This document shows, one piece after another, positions 1 to 7,680 of a stretch of 61,849 bases of DNA. Every line of letters starts with the position of its first letter. Position 1 is the first letter of the stretch. A program made the translations under genes and the position numbers. Source of the stretch: Paenibacillus ginsengihumi DSM 21568 (GTDB lineage: Bacteria > Bacillota > Bacilli > Paenibacillales > NBRC-103111); NCBI RefSeq assembly GCF_000380965.1, contig NZ_KB905577.1, forward strand, positions 1 through 61,849. Reading direction: 5' to 3'. The notes beneath the pieces are model-generated. The model made no database searches, had not been told where the DNA came from, and saw only the letters and a program-made list of their open reading frames with translations.

Positions 1-231
1 TTCATCGAGAGCATGTTTGGCTCCCAGTACTCTCCGACTACGATCAGCAACATTACCCGTACCGTACTGGAGGACATTGAGGATTGGCAAAACAGACCGC
101 TCGAAACCCGCTATTCCGTGATTTACTTAGATGGTCTCTATTTCAAATTAAAACGCCAAACGGTCGACAGTGAAGTGATTTACCTGGCCATGGGTATCAA
201 TGAACAAGGTTACCGACAAATCGAGTTAGGG
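1..231 (+). pseudogene. IS256-family (mutator-type) transposase fragment
   Basis: The reading frame is open at the left edge and carries a typical internal stretch of IS256/Mutator transposases: SPTTISNIT, then EDWQNRPLE, then a catalytic-Asp segment IYLDGLYFK and YLAMGINEQG. Homology stops at about position 231, just after RQIELG, where the family would continue with its conserved C-terminal half. The frame then runs into the antisense of the LysM gene. Only about 75 of roughly 400 residues are present, so this is a decayed insertion-sequence remnant, further cut by the window edge. No terminal inverted repeat is visible. The family call is secure and the inactivity is an inference. Confidence 0.75.
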
Positions 232-324
232 ATCAAGCGGATACGATTTGCACCCTCGCTTTTTCCCCTTTACGCTAGAAAAGCTCCCCCGATATCCCAC
301 CCGAGAGAGCCGATGCCTGCGATA

Positions 325-1128
325 TTAGAAGGTTACGGGAACCTCCACCAAATCTTGAATGCTGCCGTTGCGGAAGCTGCGCGTATAGACGATCAGGATG
401 CCGTGCGGCGCAGCCGGAGGATTGTCGAATTGAAGCTCGATGTCGAACAGTCCGTACTCCGGTGCGGCTTGAGCGGCGGCGACAGCCCGCTCTCGCGCAA
501 TGACCCGTCCCAACGCGTCGAATATTTGGTAATTGATCGTCGCTTCGAACGTACGGGCTCTGCCCTTCACGTGCTCGCCCGGGGCAATTCTCGATCCGGG
601 CAGCGGTTGGGACACGAGGATATTCGTCGAGGACGGAAGCGGAATGACCAGACGGAAACCGGGATACATCACATCGGGCGACAAGCCCGGGCGGTTCCAG
701 TTGGCTCGAATCAGCTCGCTCATCGGCATTCCGAACCGGCGGGAGATCCGCTGCAGCGAGTCGCCCGGTTCGACCTCGTACACGAAGGCGGCAACGTACA
801 AAATTTGAGCGACCCAAATCATGTTCGGATGCTTGATTTCGTTCAATGCGGCCAACAAGTCGACGCTGACGGAGAAGCGTTCGGCGATCCGATACAGCGT
901 ATCCCCCGGCTGAACCTGATACAGCACGGTGCTTTCCTCCGCCATGCCGGGCGACCTTGCCAGCAGCATTTGACCGGGGAAGATTAGGCCCGGCTCCGCC
1001 ACCGGCGGATATAACGCATTGATCTGCACCAGCGACGGCACGTTCGTTTCCAATTGTTCGGCAATCGTATACAGGGTCTCGCCCGGGCGAACGGTATACA
1101 GCAGATGGGTGCCAGATGGAATCGGCAT
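325..1128 (-). CDS. LysM peptidoglycan-binding protein with C-terminal Gmad2 domain
   Basis: A 267-residue protein with three LysM modules (about residues 8-52, 65-110 and 113-160; each with a YxVxPGDTLxxIA-type core) followed by a Gmad2 immunoglobulin-like domain (about residues 170-265, containing VSQPLPGSRIAPGEHVKGRA). LysM binds peptidoglycan or related glycans. Gmad2 is frequent in spore-germination and cell-surface proteins of Bacillota. No signal peptide is visible, as in several spore-coat LysM proteins. The ATG at 1128 is preferred over upstream codons because AGAGGAG lies about 9 nt before it. It is on the same strand as hcp but 110 bp downstream, with no evident functional link. 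Confidence 0.85.
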   Translation of the reverse strand: MPIPSGTHLLYTVRPGETLYTIAEQLETNVPSLVQINALYPPVAEPGLIFPGQMLLARSPGMAEESTVLYQVQPGDTLYRIAERFSVSVDLLAALNEIKHPNMIWVAQILYVAAFVYEVEPGDSLQRISRRFGMPMSELIRANWNRPGLSPDVMYPGFRLVIPLPSSTNILVSQPLPGSRIAPGEHVKGRARTFEATINYQIFDALGRVIARERAVAAAQAAPEYGLFDIELQFDNPPAAPHGILIVYTRSFRNGSIQDLVEVPVTF

Positions 1129-1237
1129 AAGTATGCAGCTCCTCTTCATGTAGGTATATACCCATCTTATGCTGCAACCGTACGCTAAGGTGACATCGTT
1201 AGCGCAGCAGGATCCCCCGACCCGATTCAACGGAGGG

Positions 1238-2524
1238 CTACGAAAGCATGACGGCCAAATCCTCCTGAGCGCTGCCGATTAACTTCAAACCAAAGTTATT
1301 GACCAGCACATCCATCACTCCGGGAGTGATAAATTCCGGCGGCTTGGGGCCGATGCGAATATCTTGGATGCCTAAGCTGAACAGCCCGAGCAGAATAGCG
1401 ACGGCCTTCTGCTCAAACCAGGAGAGCACAATGCTGAGCGGCAAATCATGGATGCTGCAGTCCATGGCATCGGCCAGCGCCATGGCGATTTTGACCGTCG
1501 AACCGGAATTATTGCATTGCCCCAGATCAATATAGCGCGGAATTTCCGTTCCTGCTACAGTACCGTAGTCTACATCGTTAAACCGGAACTTCCCGCAGGA
1601 TGTTGTCAAAATCACCGTATCGTTCGGCAGAGAAGTAGCCAGCTCGCGGTAATACTCTCCCCCGCTTCCCGGCGCATCGCAGCCGGCGATGACGAAGAAA
1701 CGCCTTATTTTGCCCGCTTTGACCGCATCGATGATTTCCGGGGCCAGCCCGATCACGGTTTCATGATGATAGCCTGTCGTGAGCACCTGTTCCGATTCCA
1801 TGTTGGCGGGAGGAAGCGACAGCGCTTTTTCGATCAGCGGCGTAAAATCGTCGCCAATGATCTTGGTAACTCCTTCGAGACCGGCGATGTCGTATGAGAA
1901 AAAGCGATCCGCATAGGTGCCTTTGATCGGCATGACACAGTTGGTCGTCGCCAGAATCGCTCCCGGGAAACGTTCGAACAGGCGGCGCTGGTCGAACCAC
2001 GATTTGCCTATGTTCCCTTTCAGATGCGCATACTGCTTCAGCTTCGGATAACCGTGCGCCGGCAGCATCTCGGAATGGGTGTATATATTGATTCCCTTTC
2101 CTTCGGACTGCTTCAATAGTTCCTCGAGCGCGTACAGATTGTGGCCGGTAACGACAATCGCGTGCCCTTCTATTTTATTTTGCGATACTTGCACAGGCTG
2201 AGGAATCCCGAAGTGCGTCGTATGCGCTTTGTCCAGAACATCCATGATGCGCACGGCCGCATTGCCGACCTTCATCGCCATATCGATGTGCTCCTGCATA
2301 TTAAAGTTGGAGTTCGTGAGCGTCATATATAACGCTTCATGGGTAATCCGATCTACCTCGGGGTCGCTGTAGCCAAGCTGCTTGGCATGCGTGGCATAAG
2401 CGGCGATTCCCTTTAACGCGAAAATGATCGTATCCTGCAGGCTGGCGATCTGCTCATCTTTTCCGCACACGCCGATGACTTTACAGCCGCCTTTGGCGGT
2501 TTGTTCGCATTGGTAACAGAACAT
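1238..2524 (-). CDS. hcp: Hydroxylamine reductase / hybrid cluster protein, short class III form
   Basis: A 428-residue hybrid cluster protein. It reduces hydroxylamine in vitro and acts as an NO reductase or in nitrosative-stress defence in other bacteria. The N-terminus carries C3-x2-C6-x7-C14-x5-C20, the spacing of the [4Fe-4S]-type proteins. Downstream motifs fit the hybrid [4Fe-2O-2S] cluster (TTNCVMP, VIAGCDAPG, LTTSCGKFRFN). It lacks the roughly 110-residue helical insertion of the 550-residue class I/II enzymes, hence class III. The ATG at 2524 begins MFCYQCEQ. An in-frame ATG at 2548 lacks a better ribosome-binding site. A CRP/FNR-type dyad lies about 78 bp upstream, suggesting induction under oxygen limitation. 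No hcr reductase gene is adjacent. Confidence 0.93.
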   Translation of the reverse strand: MFCYQCEQTAKGGCKVIGVCGKDEQIASLQDTIIFALKGIAAYATHAKQLGYSDPEVDRITHEALYMTLTNSNFNMQEHIDMAMKVGNAAVRIMDVLDKAHTTHFGIPQPVQVSQNKIEGHAIVVTGHNLYALEELLKQSEGKGINIYTHSEMLPAHGYPKLKQYAHLKGNIGKSWFDQRRLFERFPGAILATTNCVMPIKGTYADRFFSYDIAGLEGVTKIIGDDFTPLIEKALSLPPANMESEQVLTTGYHHETVIGLAPEIIDAVKAGKIRRFFVIAGCDAPGSGGEYYRELATSLPNDTVILTTSCGKFRFNDVDYGTVAGTEIPRYIDLGQCNNSGSTVKIAMALADAMDCSIHDLPLSIVLSWFEQKAVAILLGLFSLGIQDIRIGPKPPEFITPGVMDVLVNNFGLKLIGSAQEDLAVMLS

Positions 2525-2593
2525 ACGGTGAATCCCCTCCGCTCTCATTTTTTATTGCTTCGGATTCAGCTTAACCGTTTCGGTTCCGAACCG

Positions 2594-2611
2594 TTGTGAG
2601 CCAGCTCACAA
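2594..2611. promoter_or_regulatory. FNR/CRP-type operator upstream of hcp
   Basis: TTGTGAGCCAGCTCACAA is an 8-bp perfect dyad with a 2-bp centre and contains TGTGA-N6-TCACA, the CRP/FNR-family consensus used by Bacillus Fnr. Its centre is about 78 bp upstream of the hcp ATG and overlaps the stop codon of the AraC-type gene. If it acts at -41.5, transcription would start near 2561. The regulator itself is not in the window. Confidence 0.7.
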
Positions 2612-3397
2612 AATGCGTGAACGATTCCGGAACTCTTTCGGAGACATCCCGTAATGAGCCCGGAACACGCGATTAAAGGTGCGTTGGCTGTCAAACCCGG
2701 CATCGCCGCTGATCGCCGTTAACGAGGCATCGGATGCGCGAATCAGCTTGGCCGCATATTCGGCGCGGAGCAACCCCAGGTACTGTCTGAAGTTCATTTT
2801 GATGCGGTCTGAAAAAATATGAGAAATGTAGTATTTGCTGACGCAAAATTCGGCGGCAATCGATTCGAGCGTCATCGGCTCCGTAAAATGGTTGTTTACA
2901 TACTCCATTATTTTATAGGGCATGTCCTGGACCGGCACTCGTTTGCGCCGCTTTAGCGCCATATGGCGCAGAAGATGAGACAGGATGATATAGATCCAGC
3001 CGAGCTGCACGGGATAGGCGTCATCCAAGCGAATATGTCGCAGCGCATAGACGGCTTCTTCATGGATGGCTTCTCTTGGGATGATGGGAGTCGCCGGATA
3101 GCAGCTGTTGAAGTCCAGCAAGAACGCTCCAAACAACCGCGACGGGTCGCATATCATGAGGACTGCATCGACCGGCTGATCCTCTTGTCGCTCATAGCGA
3201 TGCACAATATCCGGGAAGATGAAGGCCGCTTCGCCTTCATGAATCGCATAGGGCACCCCATCAATCTCCACATATTGGACCCCGGAAAAAACATACATGA
3301 TTTCGATGCTGCTGTGCATATGAGCGGGAAACGACAGTTGTCTTGTACGGCGGTATAACCTCAAATCTTTCGTTTGGATCTCGTAAAACGGCAACAT
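2606..3397 (-). CDS. AraC-family transcriptional regulator
   Basis: A 263-residue regulator with an N-terminal cupin-like sensing domain (about residues 20-130; HMHSSIEIMYVFSG) and a C-terminal AraC double helix-turn-helix (about residues 165-263; TLESIAAEFCVSKYYISHIF and GFDSQRTFNRVFRAHYG). This architecture is typical of sugar-responsive regulators. It is on the same strand as hcp, 81 bp upstream, and faces away from the pectate lyase gene at 3811. Control of the lyase or of polysaccharide use is possible but unproven. The ATG at 3397 has GGGAGG about 5 nt upstream; an alternative start lies at 3415. Confidence 0.88.
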   Translation of the reverse strand: MLPFYEIQTKDLRLYRRTRQLSFPAHMHSSIEIMYVFSGVQYVEIDGVPYAIHEGEAAFIFPDIVHRYERQEDQPVDAVLMICDPSRLFGAFLLDFNSCYPATPIIPREAIHEEAVYALRHIRLDDAYPVQLGWIYIILSHLLRHMALKRRKRVPVQDMPYKIMEYVNNHFTEPMTLESIAAEFCVSKYYISHIFSDRIKMNFRQYLGLLRAEYAAKLIRASDASLTAISGDAGFDSQRTFNRVFRAHYGMSPKEFRNRSRIL

Positions 3398-3810
3398 CCT
3401 TCCCTCCCTAGTCATTTTCGGCAGCCGAGCGTACGGCCGATGATGAAGGGCATGATCGTCCTAAACGATTCAGCAATTTTTGGCGGATATTCAATGCGTT
3501 TTGTCCCAAAAAGCGCCGTTGCCTGTGATACAATACACGTAACAACCCCCCTTATATCTCCACTTTCTCTTTTATATAGAATATTTGGAGATTTACACCT
3601 GCGCCATTTCAACGCCGCAGTCACGACCGATAACGAAGGATTCGCTCGTCGAAGGCACGGGGGAAACAGGTTCACAGAAAAAAGGAGGTGATCGTCGCGG
3701 TCGCGCCTTAATATGGTAGCGCTCACATTTTTACCCGTTCATGCACACGTTGAATCAACCGCGATCATACAGATGGAATGGTGGCCAAAGTCCAATGAGG
3801 AGGGATTGTG
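3398..3810. other. Divergent intergenic region, AraC regulator / pectate lyase
   Basis: About 410 bp separate the two divergent genes. It holds AT-rich stretches near 3570-3600 that could carry promoters, and GAGGAGG at 3797-3803 as the ribosome-binding site of the lyase. A minus-strand frame at 3412-3726 has no recognisable motif and is not called. No riboswitch or clear operator was recognised. Confidence 0.4.
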
Positions 3811-5358
3811 ATGCTTGCCATGAACAAATCGAATCTGAAGAAAGCGTGCGCTGTTACAGCAAGCTTGGCTTTGCTGGCAACCGCTGCATTTTCTTCCATG
3901 CCTGGCGATCATGCTTCGGCTGCGACGAATGTGGTGGCATTTCCCGGCGCGGAAGGCGGAGGCAAGTTCGCCACGGGCGGACGAGGCGGCGAAGTGGTTT
4001 ATGTGACCAATCTGAATGACAGCGGACCCGGCTCCTTTCGAGATGCGGTAAGCCGCCCCAATCGCATCGTGCTGTTCAAAGTCGGAGGAACGATTGAACT
4101 GCAGAGCGATGTCGTAGTCAGCTCCAATATTACGGTAGCGGGACAGACGGCGCCCGGCGGCGCGGGAATTACCTTGAAAAACTACAAAATCGGACTGGGC
4201 GGAAGCAATGTCATTCTTCGCTTTATCAGTTCGAGGCCCGGCGAACGCGGGACGAACGCCGATTACGACGCCTTCGGCGGCGCCAACGGCAGCAATTCCA
4301 TCATTGACCATGTGTCCATCGGTTGGGCCAACGACGAGCAATGGGGGCTGTATTCCAAGAACGATAATTACACCGTGCAGTACTCCGTCATCGGTCCGTC
4401 CAATTCATTCTCCTACCATTCCAAAGGCATACACGGATTCGGCATCATGCTCGGCCGGGCGAACGCTTCCTGGCACCATAATCTCATCGTTCACAACGTA
4501 TCCAGGAATTTCAGAGGCAAAGTCGTGGGCACGAATACGATCGATTTTACCAATAATGTGATTTACAATTGGGCTTCCCAAACCGCCTATGGCACGATCG
4601 GCCATGTCAATTATGTCAATAATACGTTGAAAATGGGCGTCTCCACCGTAAGCGGCAAAAATTACGTAAGCGTCGGCGACAGCGGCACAGATCCGCACAA
4701 TTATTCCATATACTTGACTGGTAACCGTTTTCTTAATCAGGATAACACCAATTACAGCACCTTCACAACTGACAACTGGTCAGGCATTACCTATAAAGCG
4801 TCGAGCGGAAAGACGGAAGCGAATACCCGTTCCGATACGCCCTTTGCCATGATGGTGAACGGCGTCAACGTCTCCACCGTTGCCAATGCGGAAAGCGCCG
4901 AGGATGCCTATAACCATGTGCTTGATTATGCCGGCGCGGGGATCAGCCCGTCCCAAAGGCCCGCCATCGATCAGCAGGTCGCGCATGAAACGAGGACCGG
5001 CACAGGAACGCTGGTAGGCGCAAGACCCTATTCGGAAGCGACAGCCGAGCAAAAAGCGACCATCGATGCATACCAGATGGCCACCGGCGTACTATTTCAA
5101 TACCCGAGCCCTGTGCTCACCGGCGCGCCGACCGATTCGGATGGCGACGGGATGCCTGATGATTGGGAGATTGCGCGGGGGCTGAATCCTTACAGCAGCA
5201 CCGCAGCCGACGGCACCCCGGAATCGAGCGGAGATTACTGCGGACTCGGTTATACGAACATTGAGTATTACATCAATGATTTGACCGTTAACGCCTTCCC
5301 GCCGAACGTCGTGCAGCTTTCCCCGACTCTCGCATCGACTGGGCTGGCGAAGAAGTAA
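3811..5358 (+). CDS. Secreted pectate lyase-like protein (PL1-type beta-helix)
   Basis: A 515-residue secreted protein. Residues 1-36 form a signal peptide ending near ASA-AT. The mature protein begins VVAFPGAEGGGKFATGGRGG and VVYVTNLNDSGPGSFRDAV, the hallmark start of pectate lyases and pectate trisaccharide-lyases. Parallel beta-helix features follow: DHVSIGWANDEQ, SWHHNLIVHN and R-N-x-RGK as in PL1 active-site regions. A C-terminal calcium-binding-like loop (DSDGDGMPDDWE) resembles thrombospondin type 3 or dockerin-like repeats. It would cleave pectate by beta-elimination outside the cell. The ATG at 3811 is chosen because GAGGAGG is 7 nt upstream. Exact substrate is not provable from sequence. 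Confidence 0.88.
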   Translation: MLAMNKSNLKKACAVTASLALLATAAFSSMPGDHASAATNVVAFPGAEGGGKFATGGRGGEVVYVTNLNDSGPGSFRDAVSRPNRIVLFKVGGTIELQSDVVVSSNITVAGQTAPGGAGITLKNYKIGLGGSNVILRFISSRPGERGTNADYDAFGGANGSNSIIDHVSIGWANDEQWGLYSKNDNYTVQYSVIGPSNSFSYHSKGIHGFGIMLGRANASWHHNLIVHNVSRNFRGKVVGTNTIDFTNNVIYNWASQTAYGTIGHVNYVNNTLKMGVSTVSGKNYVSVGDSGTDPHNYSIYLTGNRFLNQDNTNYSTFTTDNWSGITYKASSGKTEANTRSDTPFAMMVNGVNVSTVANAESAEDAYNHVLDYAGAGISPSQRPAIDQQVAHETRTGTGTLVGARPYSEATAEQKATIDAYQMATGVLFQYPSPVLTGAPTDSDGDGMPDDWEIARGLNPYSSTAADGTPESSGDYCGLGYTNIEYYINDLTVNAFPPNVVQLSPTLASTGLAKK

Positions 5359-5402
5359 AGCGAAGCTATAGCCGGGGTTTTCGGTTGGAAGAGGAGTGCT
5401 GC

Positions 5403-5495
5403 AAGGGGCAATCGGCTTGCAAGGGCTATCAGCCTGTAAGGGCTATCGGCCTGTAAGGGCTATCGGCCTGTAAGGGCTATCGGCCTGCAAGGGGC
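5403..5495. repeat. 17-bp tandem repeat array
   Basis: Four near-identical 17-mers of AAGGGCTATCGGCCTGT lie at 5421-5488, flanked by degenerate copies at 5403 and 5489. The array directly follows the pectate lyase stop codon. The period is not a multiple of three and no convincing protein is encoded. Confidence 0.85.
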
Positions 5496-5616
5496 GAATA
5501 CTGTCAGTGCAGGGCGCTCGCCATTCCCGCAATCTGCGCCTCCATGTCGGCATGCGGATCTCCGGCCCCTGGTCAAGCCGGGCCTTCAGGACTTACGGAT
5601 CGGCTCCAGACGCTAG

Positions 5617-5818
5617 CCCAGGGGTCGGGGGCCTGGACGCCCCCCAGGACACGGGGGATCAGACGCTAGCCCAGGGGCCGGGGGGCCAACTGCTTGCCCA
5701 GGGGTCGGGGGCCTGGACGCCCCCCAGGACACGGGGGATCAGACGCTATCCTAGGGGCCGGGGGGCCAGATGCTTGCCCAAGGGGTCGGGGGCCTGGACG
5801 CTCCCCAGGACCCGGGCC
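5617..5818. repeat. 80-bp GC-rich tandem repeat, about 2.5 units
   Basis: Units begin at 5617, 5697 and 5777 with CCCAGGGGTCGGGGGCCTGG and contain internal near-palindromes (GGGGGCCTGGACGCCCCCCA). The third unit has a 1-bp insertion and is cut short. The period of 80 shifts reading frame each unit, so the long plus-strand frame through it is not a credible protein. It occupies the gap between pectate lyase and the Nudix gene. Confidence 0.85.
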
Positions 5819-5863
5819 TGCCGATCCGGCTTCGGCCGGCCACAGGGCAGCTGCATCATCCGC

Positions 5864-6271
5864 TTACAATTTATTTATCACCATCTTCGCCTGTTCGATC
5901 ATATGCCCGATATTCCCTTCACCGGCGTACAGAGACATGTCGAAGAAATTCCGGTTCAAGTCGGACCAGTACAATTCATTCTCCTCCCCGGAGAGGGCGA
6001 CGTCCCGCTTCAAACGCCCAACATATACTTCAACATAGCAATTTTGGTAATAATAAGTAAAATCCATTAAATGATGCAGCACGACATCCGCCCTGGAAAT
6101 GCCGGTTTCCTCCCAAAGCTCCCGGTAAGCCGCCTCTGCCCCCGCTTCGCCCTCCTCGATTTTGCCGCCGACAAGATTGCTCAATCCTTTATAAGGATCC
6201 TTGGATCGCTTGCACATCAGCAACCGGTCCATCGCTTTATTGTAGATCATAATGACGTTATAACCTTGCAC
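5864..6271 (-). CDS. Nudix hydrolase
   Basis: A 135-residue single-domain Nudix hydrolase. The Nudix box spans about residues 36-58 (GKIEEGEAGAEAAYRELWEE followed by TG), matching Gx5Ex7REUxEExGU. These enzymes hydrolyse nucleoside diphosphates linked to another moiety, often oxidised dNTPs (MutT type), but the substrate cannot be read here. Start is GTG at 6271 with AAGGAGG 7 nt upstream. It stands alone between two repeat-rich stretches. Confidence 0.88.
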   Translation of the reverse strand: MQGYNVIMIYNKAMDRLLMCKRSKDPYKGLSNLVGGKIEEGEAGAEAAYRELWEETGISRADVVLHHLMDFTYYYQNCYVEVYVGRLKRDVALSGEENELYWSDLNRNFFDMSLYAGEGNIGHMIEQAKMVINKL

Positions 6272-6587
6272 GCCCCGGCCTCCTTGTTTTCCGCGCTTTG
6301 TCTTCTAACATTTGCCACTTGTTTTACCAGTTTACAGCACATATGTTCGTATGTAAAGGCAATTTTGCTCCCCATCCGGAACGCCGTTATTCGGTAAAAC
6401 AACCATTTTCAAAATGTGAACAGTCCCGGTAGGCCGCATCGGCTGTGTCGGCCGGCGAAGCCCCGTACCCCGCTAACGCTTGCTGCATAGCTGAATCTCC
6501 GCAAAATCATCGATTTCGATCGATTACGGATTTTAACGCTTGCCAACCGCCTTGTTTCGCCTTACACCATTCTATATCGGGATTGTT

Positions 6588-6668
6588 GACCAAATAGAGC
6601 TTCTCCGTTTCGGCACATTTTAGCAGCGTTTGATTCATACAAATGGCGTTTGTGACCAGCGTTAGAAT
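6588..6668 (+). repeat. Dispersed repeat B, copy 1
   Basis: This stretch aligns over its whole length with 7247-7328: both begin GACCAAATAG, share CGTTTCGG/TNACATTTTA and GATTCA, and end with GCGTTTGT-N-AC-GCGTTAGAA. It is diverged relative to copy 2. No coding potential is seen. Confidence 0.65.
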
Positions 6669-6713
6669 TACGGCGGCGCCCCAGGCCGGCTATCTCCACC
6701 GATAGTCAGCAAA

Positions 6714-6898
6714 TGTTGTATTTTGTACAACAAAAACGAAGGGATCAGCCTCACTTGCCGCTCAATGTTGCACTTTGTGCAACATTTTGGGCGATGTTCC
6801 CGGGTTTAGTGCCAATCCACTCCAAATTGTTGCATAAAATGCAACATTACCCTCCTTCTGGTGCGAAGGGGGCCGAAAATGTTGCATTTTTTGCAGGA
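6714..6898. repeat. Cluster of four TGTTGYA-TTT-TRCAACA palindromes (repeat A)
   Basis: Palindromes at 6714-6732 (TGTTGTATTTTGTACAACA), 6766-6784 (TGTTGCACTTTGTGCAACA), 6828-6846 (TGTTGCATAAAATGCAACA) and a half-degenerate one at 6880-6898. Arms are 7 bp with a 5-bp centre and base changes are compensated between arms. Further copies lie near 35314, 61254 and 61306. Confidence 0.85.
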
Positions 6899-6930
6899 TT
6901 CGTCGCCTCATGTGCCCGGGGAGAGCCCGC

Positions 6931-7025
6931 GCTAACGCAGAGTTTCGAGGCTTACGTGGAGTCCGAACGCTAACACGGAGTTCGCACGCTAACATGGAGT
7001 CCGAACACGAACATGGAGTTCGCGC
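6931..7025 (+). repeat. 19-bp tandem array, five units
   Basis: Five exact-length 19-mers start at 6931, 6950, 6969, 6988 and 7007, with consensus GCTAACRYGGAGTYCGNAC. The array follows the last TGTTGCA palindrome after about 30 bp. The same arrangement recurs at 49609-49724 with three units. Confidence 0.85.
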
Positions 7026-7192
7026 CTTAAAAGTGCACCAGGCAAAACCGCTGCTCAAGCGCGGCCCTGCTCATCCGGAGAATGTGCTTCGATAGAAGCT
7101 TCTCTTCTTGCCCGCTGGCCTAGGGCGCTGGTTTGCTCGGGCTAACGCTAGCCACAGAGCTTATTTCACTCGAAACAGCGAATTTGAAATTG

Positions 7193-7328
7193 TAACGCAA
7201 GTGAGCAGCCTTATTGGGCATTTAGGGCTAGCAGATTCAGCGTTTCAGACCAAATAGCGTTACTACGTTTCGTTACATTTTAAAAAGTGCTCGATTCAGC
7301 AAAATAGCGTTTGTCACTTGCGTTAGAA
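7193..7328. repeat. Dispersed repeat B, copy 2, bounded by 12-bp inverted repeats
   Basis: TAACGCAAGTGA at 7193-7204 is the exact inverse of TCACTTGCGTTA at 7314-7325, delimiting a 133-bp segment. Its right part (7247-7328) is the homologue of 6588-6668. A MITE-like element is possible, but no flanking target duplication was recognised. Confidence 0.6.
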
Positions 7329-7433
7329 AGCGCTCGACACGCTTGATGAGGTACAGTCAACGAAGCTCGCACGGGAGAAGCCGGCCGCAGCCGCGATCGC
7401 AGCTGCGGTGGCAACGTTATGCGGTAACGTCTC

Positions 7434-7680
7434 CTTGCGGGGCGCTCCCCGGCGCCGCCTGGCCCCTTCGCGGGCCGCTCCCCGGCGCCTACTGGCCGCT
7501 TTGCGGGGCGCTCCCCGGCGCCGCCTGGCCCCTTCGCGGGCCGCTCCCCGGCGCCGCCTGGCCGCTTTGCGGGGCGCTCCCCGGCGGCCTACTGGCCGCT
7601 TTGCGGGGCGCTCCCCGGCGCCGCCTGGCCGCTCTGCGGGCCGCTCCCCGGCGGCCTACTGGCCGCTTTGCGGGGCGCCG
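7434..7680. repeat. 33/34-bp GC-rich tandem array at the 3' end of the Cthe_2159-like gene
   Basis: About seven units of 33 or 34 bp, beginning at 7461, 7494, 7527, 7560, 7594, 7627 and 7661, built on GGCCGCTTTGCGGGGCGCTC and CCCGGCGCC. On the minus strand the first unit encodes the protein's last residues (PQSGQ) and its TAG stop. Further units lie beyond the stop. Units with CTACT supply TAG on the minus strand, while units with GCCT do not. Mixing of 33- and 34-bp units shifts frame. Confidence 0.85.

Larger units (their letters stand above)
6272..7342. other. 1.07-kb non-coding, repeat-rich gap
   Basis: No credible gene was found. The gap holds two copies of an approximately 80-bp dispersed repeat (6588-6668 and 7247-7328), four TGTTGYA palindromes (6714-6898) and a 19-bp tandem array (6931-7025). 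Short open frames through the palindromes are by-products of the repeats. Confidence 0.7.

Noticed and set aside
3412..3726. Minus-strand open frame of 104 residues upstream of the AraC gene
   Set aside because: No motif, no ribosome-binding site and it spans the divergent promoter region, so it is not supported as a gene.
5617..5818. Possible CRISPR array
   Set aside because: Units are directly adjacent with no variable spacers of constant size, and no cas gene is present. The same applies to the arrays at 5403, 6931 and 7434.
5507..6070. Plus-strand frame of 187 residues through the 80-bp repeats
   Set aside because: Composition is that of translated GC-rich repeats, the repeat period shifts frame, and the 3' part is antisense to the Nudix gene.
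6713..7095. Short frames on both strands in the repeat-rich gap
   Set aside because: They are translations of the TGTTGYA palindromes and the 19-bp array; the similar peptides on both strands come from the palindromes.
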